From NCBI RefSeq assembly GCF_027111295.1, contig NZ_CP114287.1, positions 2,170,001 to 2,234,000 on the forward strand: a stretch of 64,000 nucleotides of DNA. The letters run 5' to 3'. Positions 18,299 through 28,227 of this stretch are shown piece after piece. Position numbers and translations under genes: made by a program. The DNA comes from Flavobacterium gelatinilyticum. GTDB lineage: Bacteria; Bacteroidota; Bacteroidia; Flavobacteriales; Flavobacteriaceae. The notes under the pieces are model-generated. The model was given only the letters and a program-made list of their open reading frames with translations. It was not told the DNA's origin and searched no databases. Positions within the stretch are counted from its first letter, which is position 1. Each line of letters starts with the position of its first letter.

Positions 18299-19822
18299 TT
18301 AATATCCGGAGTTTTGGTCCAGATTTGGGTTATTATCTACATCACTTTGAGGAATTGGCATTCTATGGTTTTTACCTACTGTAAAGTTTTTGAAATCAGG
18401 ATCTCGAAGTGCAATTTTATCAACCGAAGCCTGAGTATTTAAGTCTCCCCAGCGTTTCAGATCTTCCCAGCGAACACTTTCGCCGCATAATTCCAGAACT
18501 CTTTCCATTTTCAAACGCTCTAAGAACTTGTCATGATCATTTCCAATCTCAGGATGTGCAGCAGCCAATGTGTTCATGTTTACACGAGCTCTTACAAGGT
18601 CAACATATTGGTAAGCTGCTGCCGTGTTTCCTAATTCGTTCAGCACTTCTGCATAGCGCAGTAAAATATCACCGTAACGAACTAATCTGTAATTTACCTG
18701 GTTGTAATAATCCTCATTATTTCTGTAATAGTCACGGCTTCCTTTTCTAAACCAGGCTTCGTCATTGTTCCATTCCCAGTTTCTATCGTAAGTTTTGTCT
18801 CCAAAATCAGCCAATAACTGTGGATAGTACAAAGTCCATCTTAAACGAACATCCAGATTACCGTCTTTGTTCTTTTCTTCTTTAAAAGCATTTACTAACC
18901 AAAGACGTGCCTGACCATCTGACCATCCAATTCCTCTTGGGGCAAAAAATTGAGAACGGTTGCTTGAAACTGCTGCATTTTGTGCTTCATCAGTTCCTCC
19001 TTTTCTCTGATCTCCAAACTGGATTTCAAAGACAGACTCGCTGTTGTTTTCATTTACATCTGTAAAATTGTCTCTGTAGTTAGATACCAGGCTGTACTTT
19101 GCTCCTGCTCCTGTTATCAGATATTCCAAAGCTGCTTTGGCTTCAGGCCATTTGTGCTGCTGCATATAGGTTTTGGCAAGAAAAGCTTTTGCGGCACCTT
19201 TATCCGGTCTTCCCAGCTGATCTGCTGCCCAGTCTCTTGGCAGGTCTTCATAAGCTTCGTTCAAATCTTTTTCTATTTGCGCCCAGATTTCATCTACCTT
19301 TTTCTGCTGTGGTAAATCTGCCGGTGTAGATGGGTCTAAAACTAACGGAACATCTTCCCATATTACGGCTGCATAGTAGTAATGTAAGGCTCTGAAAAAT
19401 TTAGCCTGTGCTATAATTTTCTTTTTATCCTCTTCATTTTGAAAAGTAATATTAGGCACATTGGCTAAAACCTGATTGCATCTAAAAATAGCTTTGTACG
19501 TATCTCTCCAGGTTACGGCATTTCCTTCCCAAAAATTATAATTGATGTAATTAAATCGTGTCCAGTCTGCTAATTCTGTCCACGGACTTACGCTGTAGCC
19601 TTCGTCAGAAGTAAGGTCTAAACGAAAATAAATCCATCTTGCCCACAATCCATCTTTGTAAAACATGGCATAAATTGAGTTTACACCGGCTTGCGCATCA
19701 CTTTCGGTTTTCCAATACTGGTCTGTTGTTATATCATTTGGGCTGTTCAGATCTAATTCGTTTTCACAAGCTGTAAAAACAAGACCTAAAAAAGCTGCTG
19801 TTATTATTATTATTTTTTTCAT
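18299..19822 (-). CDS. SusD/RagB-type surface glycan-binding lipoprotein (PUL A)
   Basis: This is a 507-residue outer-membrane lipoprotein that forms the lid over the SusC channel and binds oligosaccharide. The lipobox is GLVFTACENELDLNSPND. Typical SusD features are DQYWKTESDAQAGVNSIYAM, helices of TPR type (AKFFRALHYYYAAVIWEDVP, AKAFLAKTYMQQHKWPEAKA) and the C-terminal ERVLELCGESVRWEDLKRWG and HRMPIPQSDVDNNPNLDQNS. It starts 16 nt after the susC stop and is surely co-expressed with it. A perfect hairpin follows its stop and may separate its expression from the downstream enzymes. The bound glycan is not readable. Confidence 0.95.
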   Translation of the reverse strand: MKKIIIITAAFLGLVFTACENELDLNSPNDITTDQYWKTESDAQAGVNSIYAMFYKDGLWARWIYFRLDLTSDEGYSVSPWTELADWTRFNYINYNFWEGNAVTWRDTYKAIFRCNQVLANVPNITFQNEEDKKKIIAQAKFFRALHYYYAAVIWEDVPLVLDPSTPADLPQQKKVDEIWAQIEKDLNEAYEDLPRDWAADQLGRPDKGAAKAFLAKTYMQQHKWPEAKAALEYLITGAGAKYSLVSNYRDNFTDVNENNSESVFEIQFGDQRKGGTDEAQNAAVSSNRSQFFAPRGIGWSDGQARLWLVNAFKEEKNKDGNLDVRLRWTLYYPQLLADFGDKTYDRNWEWNNDEAWFRKGSRDYYRNNEDYYNQVNYRLVRYGDILLRYAEVLNELGNTAAAYQYVDLVRARVNMNTLAAAHPEIGNDHDKFLERLKMERVLELCGESVRWEDLKRWGDLNTQASVDKIALRDPDFKNFTVGKNHRMPIPQSDVDNNPNLDQNSGY

Positions 19823-19838
19823 TACGCTGTTTTTTTAA

Positions 19839-22800
19839 TTAAAAGCTAAACTCTACACCAAAAGAATACGTCTTAAGATTTGGGAAAGAACCATTATCTA
19901 CCCCTCTTTCAAAAATCCTGTTGTCGCCTGTATTACTAAACTCAGGATCTAAACCTTTGTATTTTGTAATCGTGATAATGTTTTGTGCTGATAAGGTTAA
20001 TCTTGCTCTTGTGATTCCTGAATTTTTTAAAACACTGTCCGGCAGATTATAACCAATACCAATATATTTTAGTCTGATAAAATCGCCGCTTTCCAAGAAA
20101 CGGTCACTATCTCCTCTTGAGTTTAAAGTTGAACCTTTTGTAACTCTAGGAAAATCAGTATTTGGATTTTCAGGTGTCCAGGGCTGAATACCTGCTCTGT
20201 AATTACTGTTATCATCAAAACGATCTACAACACTTCTAAATCCGTTGTAAACAGTCGCTCCGTGAGAAGCAATCCAGTTCATAGAAAAATCAAAACCTTT
20301 GTATTCTGCTCCAGCGTTTAATCCCATTTCAAATTCCGGCCACGGGCTTCCTACGATAGATTTGTCTTCGTTAGTAATTTGTCCGTCACCATTAACATCT
20401 TTAAAACGAATATCTCCGGGAACGGCATTTGGCATAATTACTTTTCCATCGGCATTTTTGTAGTTGTTAATTTCATCCTGAGACTGGAATAATCCATCTG
20501 TTTGCAGTACATACCACATCCCTACCGGATTTCCGCTTCGGGTCATGGTGTTTCCAATAATGTTTTCGTTTTGACCGTTACCTAAAGAAACCAGTTTGTT
20601 GTTTACTTTCGTAAAGTTTACAGAAGCATTAAAAGAGAATTCATTGATTTTTTTGCTGTAAGCCAGTTCAAGTTCAAACCCTTTATTTTCAACCGTTGCA
20701 GCATTAGAAATTGGGTTTCCGCCATCATTTCCGGTAGTCAATAAAATTGGGAAACCAAATAATACATCTTCTGTGCGCGCAATAAAATAATCAGCCGTTA
20801 AACGTAAATCATTATTTAAAACTCCTAAATCTAACCCAACATTGGTTTGTTTTAATTTCTCCCAGCGCAATTGCGAATTGGATAGTTTTACCTGCGTGGC
20901 AGAAGGATATAAATTTTGATCTCTGCCTAATACGATCTGTCCAAAATTATTAACGAAGCTTCTGGATTCATACTCTCTGATATTTCCAGACCCCAGTTCT
21001 CCATAACTCGCTCTTAGTTTTAAATCTTTAATAAATTCTGATTTAAAGAATGATTCGTTGCTTATTCTCCATCCTGCTGAAAGTGACGGGAAATTACCCC
21101 ATTTATTTCCATCGCTGAATTTTGATGAACCATCTCGTCTAAGTACCGCATTAAACAAATAACGATTATCGTAGTTGTACTCCAGTCTTCCTAAATAAGA
21201 GGCCAGAGCAGCTTCGTTTATAAATCCGCCTACTACCGGTGAATCTCCCTGATTTAAAACTTCGTAATACTGGCCTGTTCCGGAATTCATAGGCAGGTTT
21301 CTTTTTGTACCGTAAATTTGATTGTAATTATCCTTTTGATACGTCTGGCCTAATAAAACGGTAATATCATGTTTTCCAAATTCTTTTTTGAAAGTCAGCG
21401 TATTTTCAAATAATATTGTTTCTGATCTTCCTTTATTCTGATCGGTCTGAGATGGATCTTCCGGCTGATTTAAGGTCCAGCTTCCTTTTTTTCTCATGTA
21501 TTTATACGAATCAAAACTAGTTTCATATCCAAAATTGAAACGGTATTTCAGCCAGGGAACAAATTTTAATTCTGACCAGATATTTCCTCTAATTCTAAAA
21601 TTTTCGTTTGTTGTATTCGAAAAATCAGCAAGTGCCAGAGGGTTTGTACCAAAAGTATCAGCAACACCTTGTTTTCCGTAACCGTATCCTCCCGGATTTG
21701 AAGGGTCGTAAAGCGGAATAGTAGGTGTCATTCTGTACACATCAATAATTGGGCTTCCGGACATTTCATCTGTTTTGGAATTACTGATTGCTAAGTTTTC
21801 TCCAATACTAAAAATTCCTTTTGTGCCGCTTGAATTTACACGGAATGAAATTCTGTCAAAATCAGTTCCAATAACAGTACCTTCGTTTCCAAAATAATTT
21901 CCGGACATAAAGAAGGTCGAATTATCGCCCCCTCCCGAAAAACTGGCATTGTAATCCTGCATCATTCCGGTTCTAAAAACAGCGTCCTGCCAGTCTGTGT
22001 CAACAGCCATATTCAGGTTTTGTCTGGGAAGTCCGGCATTATCATAGGCCATATTGTTAAGTCTGGCAAACTCTTCGGTTCCCATTAAATCATAGCGAGG
22101 CATAACTGTAAAACTGCTTTTTGCCGAAACTTCAACCTTAAGCGGTCCTTTTTTACCCTTTTTGGTCGTAATAATGATTACTCCGTTTGCCGCTCTGGAA
22201 CCATAGATTGCGGCTGCCGATGCATCTTTTAAAACCTGAATCGATTCAATATCATTTGGGTTAAAATCGCGGTTTCCGGAAGTTACCAGACCATCAATAA
22301 CATATAATGGATTTGTGTTTTGAAGGTTTTTAAGTCCTCGAATCTCGACATTAGCTTCCTGTCCCGGACGTCCTCCTCCTCGAACCTTAACTCCCGTTAC
22401 CAATCCCTGAAGTCCATCGGCGATTGTAGTGACCTGACGTTTCTGGATTTCTTCGGCTTTTACCAGCGAAATTGCACCTGTTAGGTCTTTTTTCTGCTGC
22501 GATCCGTAACCTACAACCACTATCTCATCAAGTTTCATGGCATCTTCGGCTAATGTGGCATCGATTGTGGTTTTGTTGTTAATCGCAATTTCTGTTGTTT
22601 TAAATCCCTGCGAGCTAAAAACTAATGTTTGGTTTGCTCCTGCAGCGATTTTATATCTGCCGTCAAAATCGGTTACGGCTCCGTTTTTAGTGTCCTTGAT
22701 AACGACGTTGGCAAACGGAATAGGTTCTCCTGTTTCTGAAGCTACTTTTCCCGTTATGGTTATTTGCTGTGCGTACGTTTGTTGTAGTAATAAACTAAAG

Positions 22801-22853
22801 AAAAACAAAAGGCAGTACCTCTTCTTTAAAATTTGAGTGAGCGTTGTTTTCAT
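19839..22853 (-). CDS. SusC/RagA-type TonB-dependent outer-membrane importer (PUL A)
   Basis: This is a 1004-residue TonB-linked beta-barrel that imports oligosaccharides into the periplasm together with the following SusD. After a signal peptide ending near LLLQQTYAQ, a carboxypeptidase-D-regulatory-like domain (ITGKVASETGEPIPFANVVI) spans about 30-105. The plug domain starts near IVVVGYGSQQKKDLTGAISL and contains ANVEIRGLKNLQNTNPLYVI and AAAIYGSRAANGVIIITTKK. The barrel ends in the aromatic C-terminus KTYSFGVEFSF. There is no STN domain, which fits control by the divergent hybrid regulator rather than by an anti-sigma factor. Confidence 0.96.
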   Translation of the reverse strand: MKTTLTQILKKRYCLLFFFSLLLQQTYAQQITITGKVASETGEPIPFANVVIKDTKNGAVTDFDGRYKIAAGANQTLVFSSQGFKTTEIAINNKTTIDATLAEDAMKLDEIVVVGYGSQQKKDLTGAISLVKAEEIQKRQVTTIADGLQGLVTGVKVRGGGRPGQEANVEIRGLKNLQNTNPLYVIDGLVTSGNRDFNPNDIESIQVLKDASAAAIYGSRAANGVIIITTKKGKKGPLKVEVSAKSSFTVMPRYDLMGTEEFARLNNMAYDNAGLPRQNLNMAVDTDWQDAVFRTGMMQDYNASFSGGGDNSTFFMSGNYFGNEGTVIGTDFDRISFRVNSSGTKGIFSIGENLAISNSKTDEMSGSPIIDVYRMTPTIPLYDPSNPGGYGYGKQGVADTFGTNPLALADFSNTTNENFRIRGNIWSELKFVPWLKYRFNFGYETSFDSYKYMRKKGSWTLNQPEDPSQTDQNKGRSETILFENTLTFKKEFGKHDITVLLGQTYQKDNYNQIYGTKRNLPMNSGTGQYYEVLNQGDSPVVGGFINEAALASYLGRLEYNYDNRYLFNAVLRRDGSSKFSDGNKWGNFPSLSAGWRISNESFFKSEFIKDLKLRASYGELGSGNIREYESRSFVNNFGQIVLGRDQNLYPSATQVKLSNSQLRWEKLKQTNVGLDLGVLNNDLRLTADYFIARTEDVLFGFPILLTTGNDGGNPISNAATVENKGFELELAYSKKINEFSFNASVNFTKVNNKLVSLGNGQNENIIGNTMTRSGNPVGMWYVLQTDGLFQSQDEINNYKNADGKVIMPNAVPGDIRFKDVNGDGQITNEDKSIVGSPWPEFEMGLNAGAEYKGFDFSMNWIASHGATVYNGFRSVVDRFDDNSNYRAGIQPWTPENPNTDFPRVTKGSTLNSRGDSDRFLESGDFIRLKYIGIGYNLPDSVLKNSGITRARLTLSAQNIITITKYKGLDPEFSNTGDNRIFERGVDNGSFPNLKTYSFGVEFSF

Positions 22854-23239
22854 TGATTTTTCATTTTAGATAGTTTTCATTTTGTGGTTGGTTTGGATTT
22901 TTTTTAAATGTTAGTCATCTCGGATGCGGGCAAATACGGAATTTAAAACACCCTCTGTTAATAATGTGTTCATTTTAATTCAAAATTATTAATGATATTA
23001 TTTTTCAAACTTTATTTTACTGATGCAATATTTTTTGAGCTAAAAAATTATCAATATGATTTATTTGAAAAGTCAAAGTAGATGATTTAAATTCAAAATA
23101 AAATGCTTCTTTTGTGTCAATTTCTATTTCAAATGATTCAAATTGTATAAAAAAGCTCAAATAAATCAAGGCCTGCAACATTTTGTTGAAAATTGACACG
23201 ATTTGCAGAAGTCCTTATTTTATCATAAAAAACACAACT
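22854..23239. other. Divergent spacer between susC (PUL A) and its hybrid regulator
   Basis: This 386-nt AT-rich spacer has no gene. It holds the minus-strand promoter candidate at 22981-23009. A binding site for the regulator is expected here, but I could not see a clear direct repeat. No convincing promoter for the + strand gene was found. Confidence 0.6.
22981..23009 (-). promoter_or_regulatory. Candidate Bacteroidota-type promoter for PUL A susC
   Basis: Read on the minus strand, TTTG (23006-23009) is followed after 17 nt by TAATTTTG (22981-22988), which matches the -33 TTG and -7 TAnnTTTG elements of Flavobacterium. It would give a leader of about 120 nt before the susC ATG. Confidence 0.45.
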
Positions 23240-26200
23240 ATGCGTAAATTCTTTCTTTTTTGGTTTTTATTCATTTTTTCGACAAATTTTATTCAGGCAC
23301 AGGAATATTATTTTAAACATTTTCAGGTTGAAGAAGGTCTTTCCAACAACACCGTTCTGACTTCTTTACAGGACGAAGACGGCTTTATGTGGTTTGGAAC
23401 AAAAGATGGTTTAAACCGCTTTGACGGCTACCGCTTTAAGACTTACAGAAGCAATCAGGACCCGATTCATAGTTTAGGAAGCAATTATATTCAGTCGCTT
23501 CACGAATATAAAGGCATTATTTGGGTAGGTACCGATAAAGGTTTGTACCGATACAATAAAAAGAATGACCAGTTTACGGTTTTAAATGAAGCAATCAATG
23601 ACAGAATCAACGATATTAATCATGACAAACACGGAAATATCTGGTTTGTATCAGGAAATATTCTGTACAAATATTCTACAACCAAGAAAGAAACAAAAAC
23701 TTTCAGTCCTAATAAATATTTTATTGCTACTTCGATTTCTCAGGATGCGTATGGCGAGATCTGGGCTGCTTCCTTAAATAAGGTATATCGCTATTCTGAG
23801 GAAAGTCTTTCGTTTGAACATATTCCGATTACGCCTCCGGCCAATTCATCAAATTTCAGAATAACCACGATTTATGCTCTGGACAAAAACAATATCGCGA
23901 TTGGAACACAGGAAGACGGCGTTCTGATTTACAATATCAAAAACAAAACGACTTCGAACCTGGAATTTTCATCAAAAAAACCGGTTTATGTGCGTCAGTT
24001 TAAAAAGAAAGACAACTGCGAACTCTGGATTGCGAGCGAATCCGGAGTGTATGTCTATAATCTGATTACGAAAACAAGTCTTAATCTTAGAAAAAATTAC
24101 AACGATCCTTACGCGATTTCAGATAATGCAGCGTATTCGATTACGATTGATAAAGAAAACGGTGTCTGGGTAGGCACTTATTTTGGCGGTATTAATTACC
24201 ATCAGAAACAATACACGCAGTTTAAGAAATATTTTCCGCAGAAAGGCCAGAATTCCATCAGCGGAAGTGCCGTAAGAGAAATTCATAAAGACGACCGCGG
24301 CGATCTTTGGATTGGTACCGAAGATGCCGGCCTAAACCGATTCAATCCGAAAACGCAGACTTTTACTTCGTATCTTCCAAACGGAAGTAAAAGCAGTGTT
24401 TCCTATTATAATATTCATGCTTTAATGCCCAGAAAAGACAAAATCTGGATTGGAACTTTTGAGCATGGTCTGGATGTTTTAGACCGAAATTCAGGAATGG
24501 TAATTAAACATTACAGCGCCAATAATCCTGCAACGGGACTGCACAGCAATTTTATTTTTTCTTTTTATGAAACCAAAAAAGACGAATTAATTGTCATAAC
24601 CACAATGGGATTGTACCGCTATAATGAACAAAAAGACAGTTTCGATATTCTGAAAACTTTTCCCGAAACCACGCATTATACAACCTATAAAGAAGACAGC
24701 GACGGAAATCTCTGGGCGGGAAGTTACCGAGATGGTTTGTTTTACTACAATCCGAAATCAGGAAAAAGAGAAGTTTTTATTTATGATTATAAAAACGCAA
24801 AAGGCATAAGCAACAATTCGATCAACTATATTTTTGAGGATAGTTCGAAAAATCTTTGGTTTGCGACTGAAAACGGACTGAATTTATTTGATAAAAAAAC
24901 AAGAACGTTTAAAAAATTCACCACCAAAAACGGACTTCCGAGTAATGTCGTATATTCAATTTTAGAAGATGATAACCGTAATTTATGGCTTACGACATCA
25001 AAAGGTCTGGTAAAATTCAGTCCCGATCATAAAGGTGTAAAAATCTATACAACTGCAAATGGTTTACTGAGTGATCAGTTTAATTATGCATCGGCTTTTA
25101 AGGATGCTGACGGCAATATGTATTTTGGAAACCTGAACGGAATGATCAGCTTCAATCCTAAAAACTTCACCAAAAACAAGTACACGCCTTCGATTTTTAT
25201 TACCAATCTTCAAATTAATAATAAAGATATTGATGTAGATAAAACCGATTCGCCGCTCCATAATTCGATTTCGCATATTGACGAACTGGAACTTGATAAC
25301 AACCAAACATCGTTTAATCTTGAATTTGCATCATTAAATTATACCGCTCCGGAACTGACTGAATATTGGTACAAACTTGAAAACGTTAACAATGACTGGG
25401 TTTATCTGGAAAGAAACAACAAAGTCTTTTTTACGGAACTGGCGCCGGGCGATTATGTTTTTAAAGTAAAATCGCTGAATAGTTTTGGGGTTTGGAGCAA
25501 AGAAGTAGAATTGAAAATCAGGATTCTGCCTCCGTTTTGGGCGAGCAATTATGCCTACTTTTTTTATTTTCTGCTGATATGCGGTTCGTTTTATTACATT
25601 ATCCGCTATTCTAATAACCTGACCGAAATTAAAAACAACCGAAAAATAAAGCATCTGAACGACGAAAAAGAGAAAGAAATTTATCAGGCCAAAATTGACT
25701 TTTTTACCAATGTCGCGCACGAAATCAGAACACCTCTTACATTGATAAAAGGTCCCTTGGAAAAACTGCTCGTTATGGAACATCAATCGGCTGAGGTTCC
25801 TCAGAATCTTTCGATTATGAAGAAAAATACGTCGCGATTGTTAAAACTGGTAAATGAATTACTGGATTTCCGAAAATCAGAAATTGGCGGCTTGAAACTA
25901 ACTTTTGTAGAAGCGAATATTTCATCGATGGTTCGGAATCTGCATTTGCGTTTCAGCCAGTTAATCGAAGAACGCGGGATTGAGTTTGAACCCGAACTTG
26001 GCGAAAAAGATATTTTTGCTTTTGTAGATAAGGAAGCATTCAAAAAAATTCTGAGTAATTTAATGAACAACGCCATTAAATATTCAAAAGACAAGGTTTC
26101 GATCACGCTTTTTAGAGATGAAAAGAAACTGACTTTAACGGTAAAAAATGACGGTAATCAGATTCCGTTTCATTTAAAAGAGAAAATTTTCGAACCTTTT

Positions 26201-27190
26201 TTCAGAGTTGATAATTCAGATACGGCGTCCGGAACCGGAATAGGTCTTTCATTGGCGCATTCTCTGGCACAGCTTCATCACGGAAACCTGCAATTAGTTC
26301 CGGATGCAAAACTGAATATTTTTGAACTCATTGTACCGCTTCGTCAGGAAGAGGAATTTATGTTTTACAATGAAACTGAAAAAGAGGAAACAGAATCTGA
26401 ACCTGAAGTGGTTGAAGTTGAAAATAAAGATGAAAAAACACAAATTCTGGTAGTAGAAGACAACGAAGATTTACTGCATTTTATTACAACAGAACTTTCT
26501 TCGCATTATACTATTTTTAAGGCTGATAATGGCGAAAATGCATTAAAAATTATTCATAACGAAAATATTCAGCTGGTTATAAGCGATGTTTCGATGCCGG
26601 TTATGGACGGAATTACGTTGTGCAAAGAAATCAAAACGAATCTGGAAACGAGTCATATCCCGGTGATTCTGCTTACAGCCAAAAACTCGCTGAAATCGCA
26701 GATTGACGGTCTGGAAGTGGGAGCTGATGCCTATATCGCCAAACCTTTTTCTATGGATTATCTAAAAGTTCAGGCGAATAATTTAATCGAAAACCGAAAA
26801 CAGATTATGAATTATTATGCGAGTTCGCCGCTTTCGCACATTAAAAGCATCGCCCACAACAAAACCGATGAAAAGTTCCTGAAAAAACTCGATGAAGAAA
26901 TCCTAAAAAACATAACCGATCCGGATTTGAGCGTAGAATCTCTGGCTGAAATTATGAATATGAGCCGTTCGACTTTGTACCGAAAAATCAAAGACATTTC
27001 GAATCTGAGTCCGAATGAGCTGATTAACATCGTGCGCCTAAAACGTGCCGCCGAACTGCTTTTAACCGAAAATTACAAAATGTACGAAATCGCCGAAATG
27101 GTGGGTTACAAATCGCAGACGAGTTTTGGACGTAATTTCCAGAAGCATTTTGCAATGTCGCCTTCGGATTATATTGCTATGAACAGGTAG
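23240..27190 (+). CDS. Hybrid two-component system regulator (HTCS), PUL A sensor
   Basis: This is a 1316-residue one-protein signalling system. A signal peptide (MRKFFLFWFLFIFSTNFIQA) is followed by about 14 regulator-propeller repeats (for example MWFGTKDGLNRFDGYRFKTY), then a Y_Y_Y domain near 690-750. A membrane segment (YAYFFYFLLICGSFYYII) comes next. The kinase has its His at 827 in NVAHEIRTPLTLIKG, and the ATPase has SGTGIGLSLAHSLA. The receiver has Asp1116 in VISDVSMPVMDG. The protein ends with an AraC-type HTH (SLAEIMNMSRSTLYRK). Such proteins bind an oligosaccharide in the periplasm and activate the adjacent PUL. It faces susC of PUL A. I prefer the ATG at 23240 over an upstream TTG because it begins the signal peptide. 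Confidence 0.96.
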   Translation: MRKFFLFWFLFIFSTNFIQAQEYYFKHFQVEEGLSNNTVLTSLQDEDGFMWFGTKDGLNRFDGYRFKTYRSNQDPIHSLGSNYIQSLHEYKGIIWVGTDKGLYRYNKKNDQFTVLNEAINDRINDINHDKHGNIWFVSGNILYKYSTTKKETKTFSPNKYFIATSISQDAYGEIWAASLNKVYRYSEESLSFEHIPITPPANSSNFRITTIYALDKNNIAIGTQEDGVLIYNIKNKTTSNLEFSSKKPVYVRQFKKKDNCELWIASESGVYVYNLITKTSLNLRKNYNDPYAISDNAAYSITIDKENGVWVGTYFGGINYHQKQYTQFKKYFPQKGQNSISGSAVREIHKDDRGDLWIGTEDAGLNRFNPKTQTFTSYLPNGSKSSVSYYNIHALMPRKDKIWIGTFEHGLDVLDRNSGMVIKHYSANNPATGLHSNFIFSFYETKKDELIVITTMGLYRYNEQKDSFDILKTFPETTHYTTYKEDSDGNLWAGSYRDGLFYYNPKSGKREVFIYDYKNAKGISNNSINYIFEDSSKNLWFATENGLNLFDKKTRTFKKFTTKNGLPSNVVYSILEDDNRNLWLTTSKGLVKFSPDHKGVKIYTTANGLLSDQFNYASAFKDADGNMYFGNLNGMISFNPKNFTKNKYTPSIFITNLQINNKDIDVDKTDSPLHNSISHIDELELDNNQTSFNLEFASLNYTAPELTEYWYKLENVNNDWVYLERNNKVFFTELAPGDYVFKVKSLNSFGVWSKEVELKIRILPPFWASNYAYFFYFLLICGSFYYIIRYSNNLTEIKNNRKIKHLNDEKEKEIYQAKIDFFTNVAHEIRTPLTLIKGPLEKLLVMEHQSAEVPQNLSIMKKNTSRLLKLVNELLDFRKSEIGGLKLTFVEANISSMVRNLHLRFSQLIEERGIEFEPELGEKDIFAFVDKEAFKKILSNLMNNAIKYSKDKVSITLFRDEKKLTLTVKNDGNQIPFHLKEKIFEPFFRVDNSDTASGTGIGLSLAHSLAQLHHGNLQLVPDAKLNIFELIVPLRQEEEFMFYNETEKEETESEPEVVEVENKDEKTQILVVEDNEDLLHFITTELSSHYTIFKADNGENALKIIHNENIQLVISDVSMPVMDGITLCKEIKTNLETSHIPVILLTAKNSLKSQIDGLEVGADAYIAKPFSMDYLKVQANNLIENRKQIMNYYASSPLSHIKSIAHNKTDEKFLKKLDEEILKNITDPDLSVESLAEIMNMSRSTLYRKIKDISNLSPNELINIVRLKRAAELLLTENYKMYEIAEMVGYKSQTSFGRNFQKHFAMSPSDYIAMNR

Positions 27191-27246
27191 TTTTTTTGTT
27201 TTTAGTTTTCAGTCTACATGTGTTTAAAAAAAAACAAAGCATATCC

Positions 27247-27272
27247 GTAGAGGCGCACTGCAGTGCGTCTAC
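27247..27272. repeat. Dispersed palindrome GTAGAGGCGCACTGCAGTGC type
   Basis: The sequence gtagaggcgcactgcagtgc plus gtctac is a near-perfect palindrome centred on CTGCAG. Decayed relatives occur at about 28160-28195 and 31062-31092, each in the trailer of another + strand gene. Confidence 0.65.
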
Positions 27273-27438
27273 ACAACGAATGTCGACAACGAATATACGT
27301 TGCGCATAAGACGCAGAACAATGAGTCTCTACAGAATAAAATGGGTAAAAAAATGTTTAACCTGGTCTATTATCAAAATAAAAAAGTGGACTATTCAAAA
27401 ATCTCTAATTGAACTAAATTTGCAATAAACTTTAGACA

Positions 27439-28149
27439 ATGAACATACATTTTATACAACACGAAATATTCGAAGCGCCGGGAGCGTATTTAAACTGGGC
27501 AGAAGAAAGAAATTATAAAATATCTTTTTCTAAAGTTTATGAAAACGAACCTCTCCCCGATTCGGCAGATTTAATTGATATGCTTATTGTAATGGGCGGG
27601 CCACAGTCTCCAGATACAACTACAGCAGAATGTCCGCATTTTGATGCGGCAGCCGAAATGGCTTTGATTCAAAAATGTATTAAGAAAGGAAAAGCAGTTG
27701 TTGGTGTTTGTCTGGGCTCTCAGTTAATTGGCCAGACACTGGGTGCAAAATTCAATCATAGTCCTGAAAAAGAAATTGGTGTTTTCCCAATAACATTAAC
27801 TGAAGAAGGCAAGAAAGATGACAAAATAAATCACTTTGGCAATTCTTTAAATGTTGGACACTGGCACAACGATATGCCCGGTTTAACAACAGAAAGCAAC
27901 GTTTTGGCATTCAGCGAAGGCTGTCCTGTTCAAATTGTTTCGTATTCAAATCTTGTATATGGTTTTCAGTGCCACATGGAATTAACGACTGAAGTTGTAT
28001 CACTTTTAATTGAAAGCGAAGATGATCTTGCTGCAAAAAGCAAAAAATACAAATTCGTTCAGCATCCTGATTTTATTCAGTCTTATGATTATTCTGAAAT
28101 GAACGCTAAACTTTTTCAGTTTCTGGATAAACTTGCGACTTCGTTGTAA
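27439..28149 (+). CDS. Class I glutamine amidotransferase-like protein
   Basis: This is a 236-residue cytoplasmic protein of the GMP-synthase-like class I amidotransferase group. The nucleophile elbow is VGVCLGSQLIGQ with Cys91. The oxyanion region is VMGGPQSPDT, and the His/Glu pair appears to be in VYGFQCHMELT. It stands alone, with no synthetase partner beside it, so the ammonia acceptor is unknown. Stand-alone members may hydrolyse gamma-glutamyl compounds, but that is inference. TAAATTTG at 27415-27422 resembles a -7 promoter element just upstream of the start, with no good -33 element. Confidence 0.88.
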   Translation: MNIHFIQHEIFEAPGAYLNWAEERNYKISFSKVYENEPLPDSADLIDMLIVMGGPQSPDTTTAECPHFDAAAEMALIQKCIKKGKAVVGVCLGSQLIGQTLGAKFNHSPEKEIGVFPITLTEEGKKDDKINHFGNSLNVGHWHNDMPGLTTESNVLAFSEGCPVQIVSYSNLVYGFQCHMELTTEVVSLLIESEDDLAAKSKKYKFVQHPDFIQSYDYSEMNAKLFQFLDKLATSL

Positions 28150-28227
28150 TCTTTGTGACATTCAGTGCATAGATGTACTGCAGTCCGTCTTATGCGTAAA
28201 GTTAAAAAAACAAATGATTTTGTCTTT

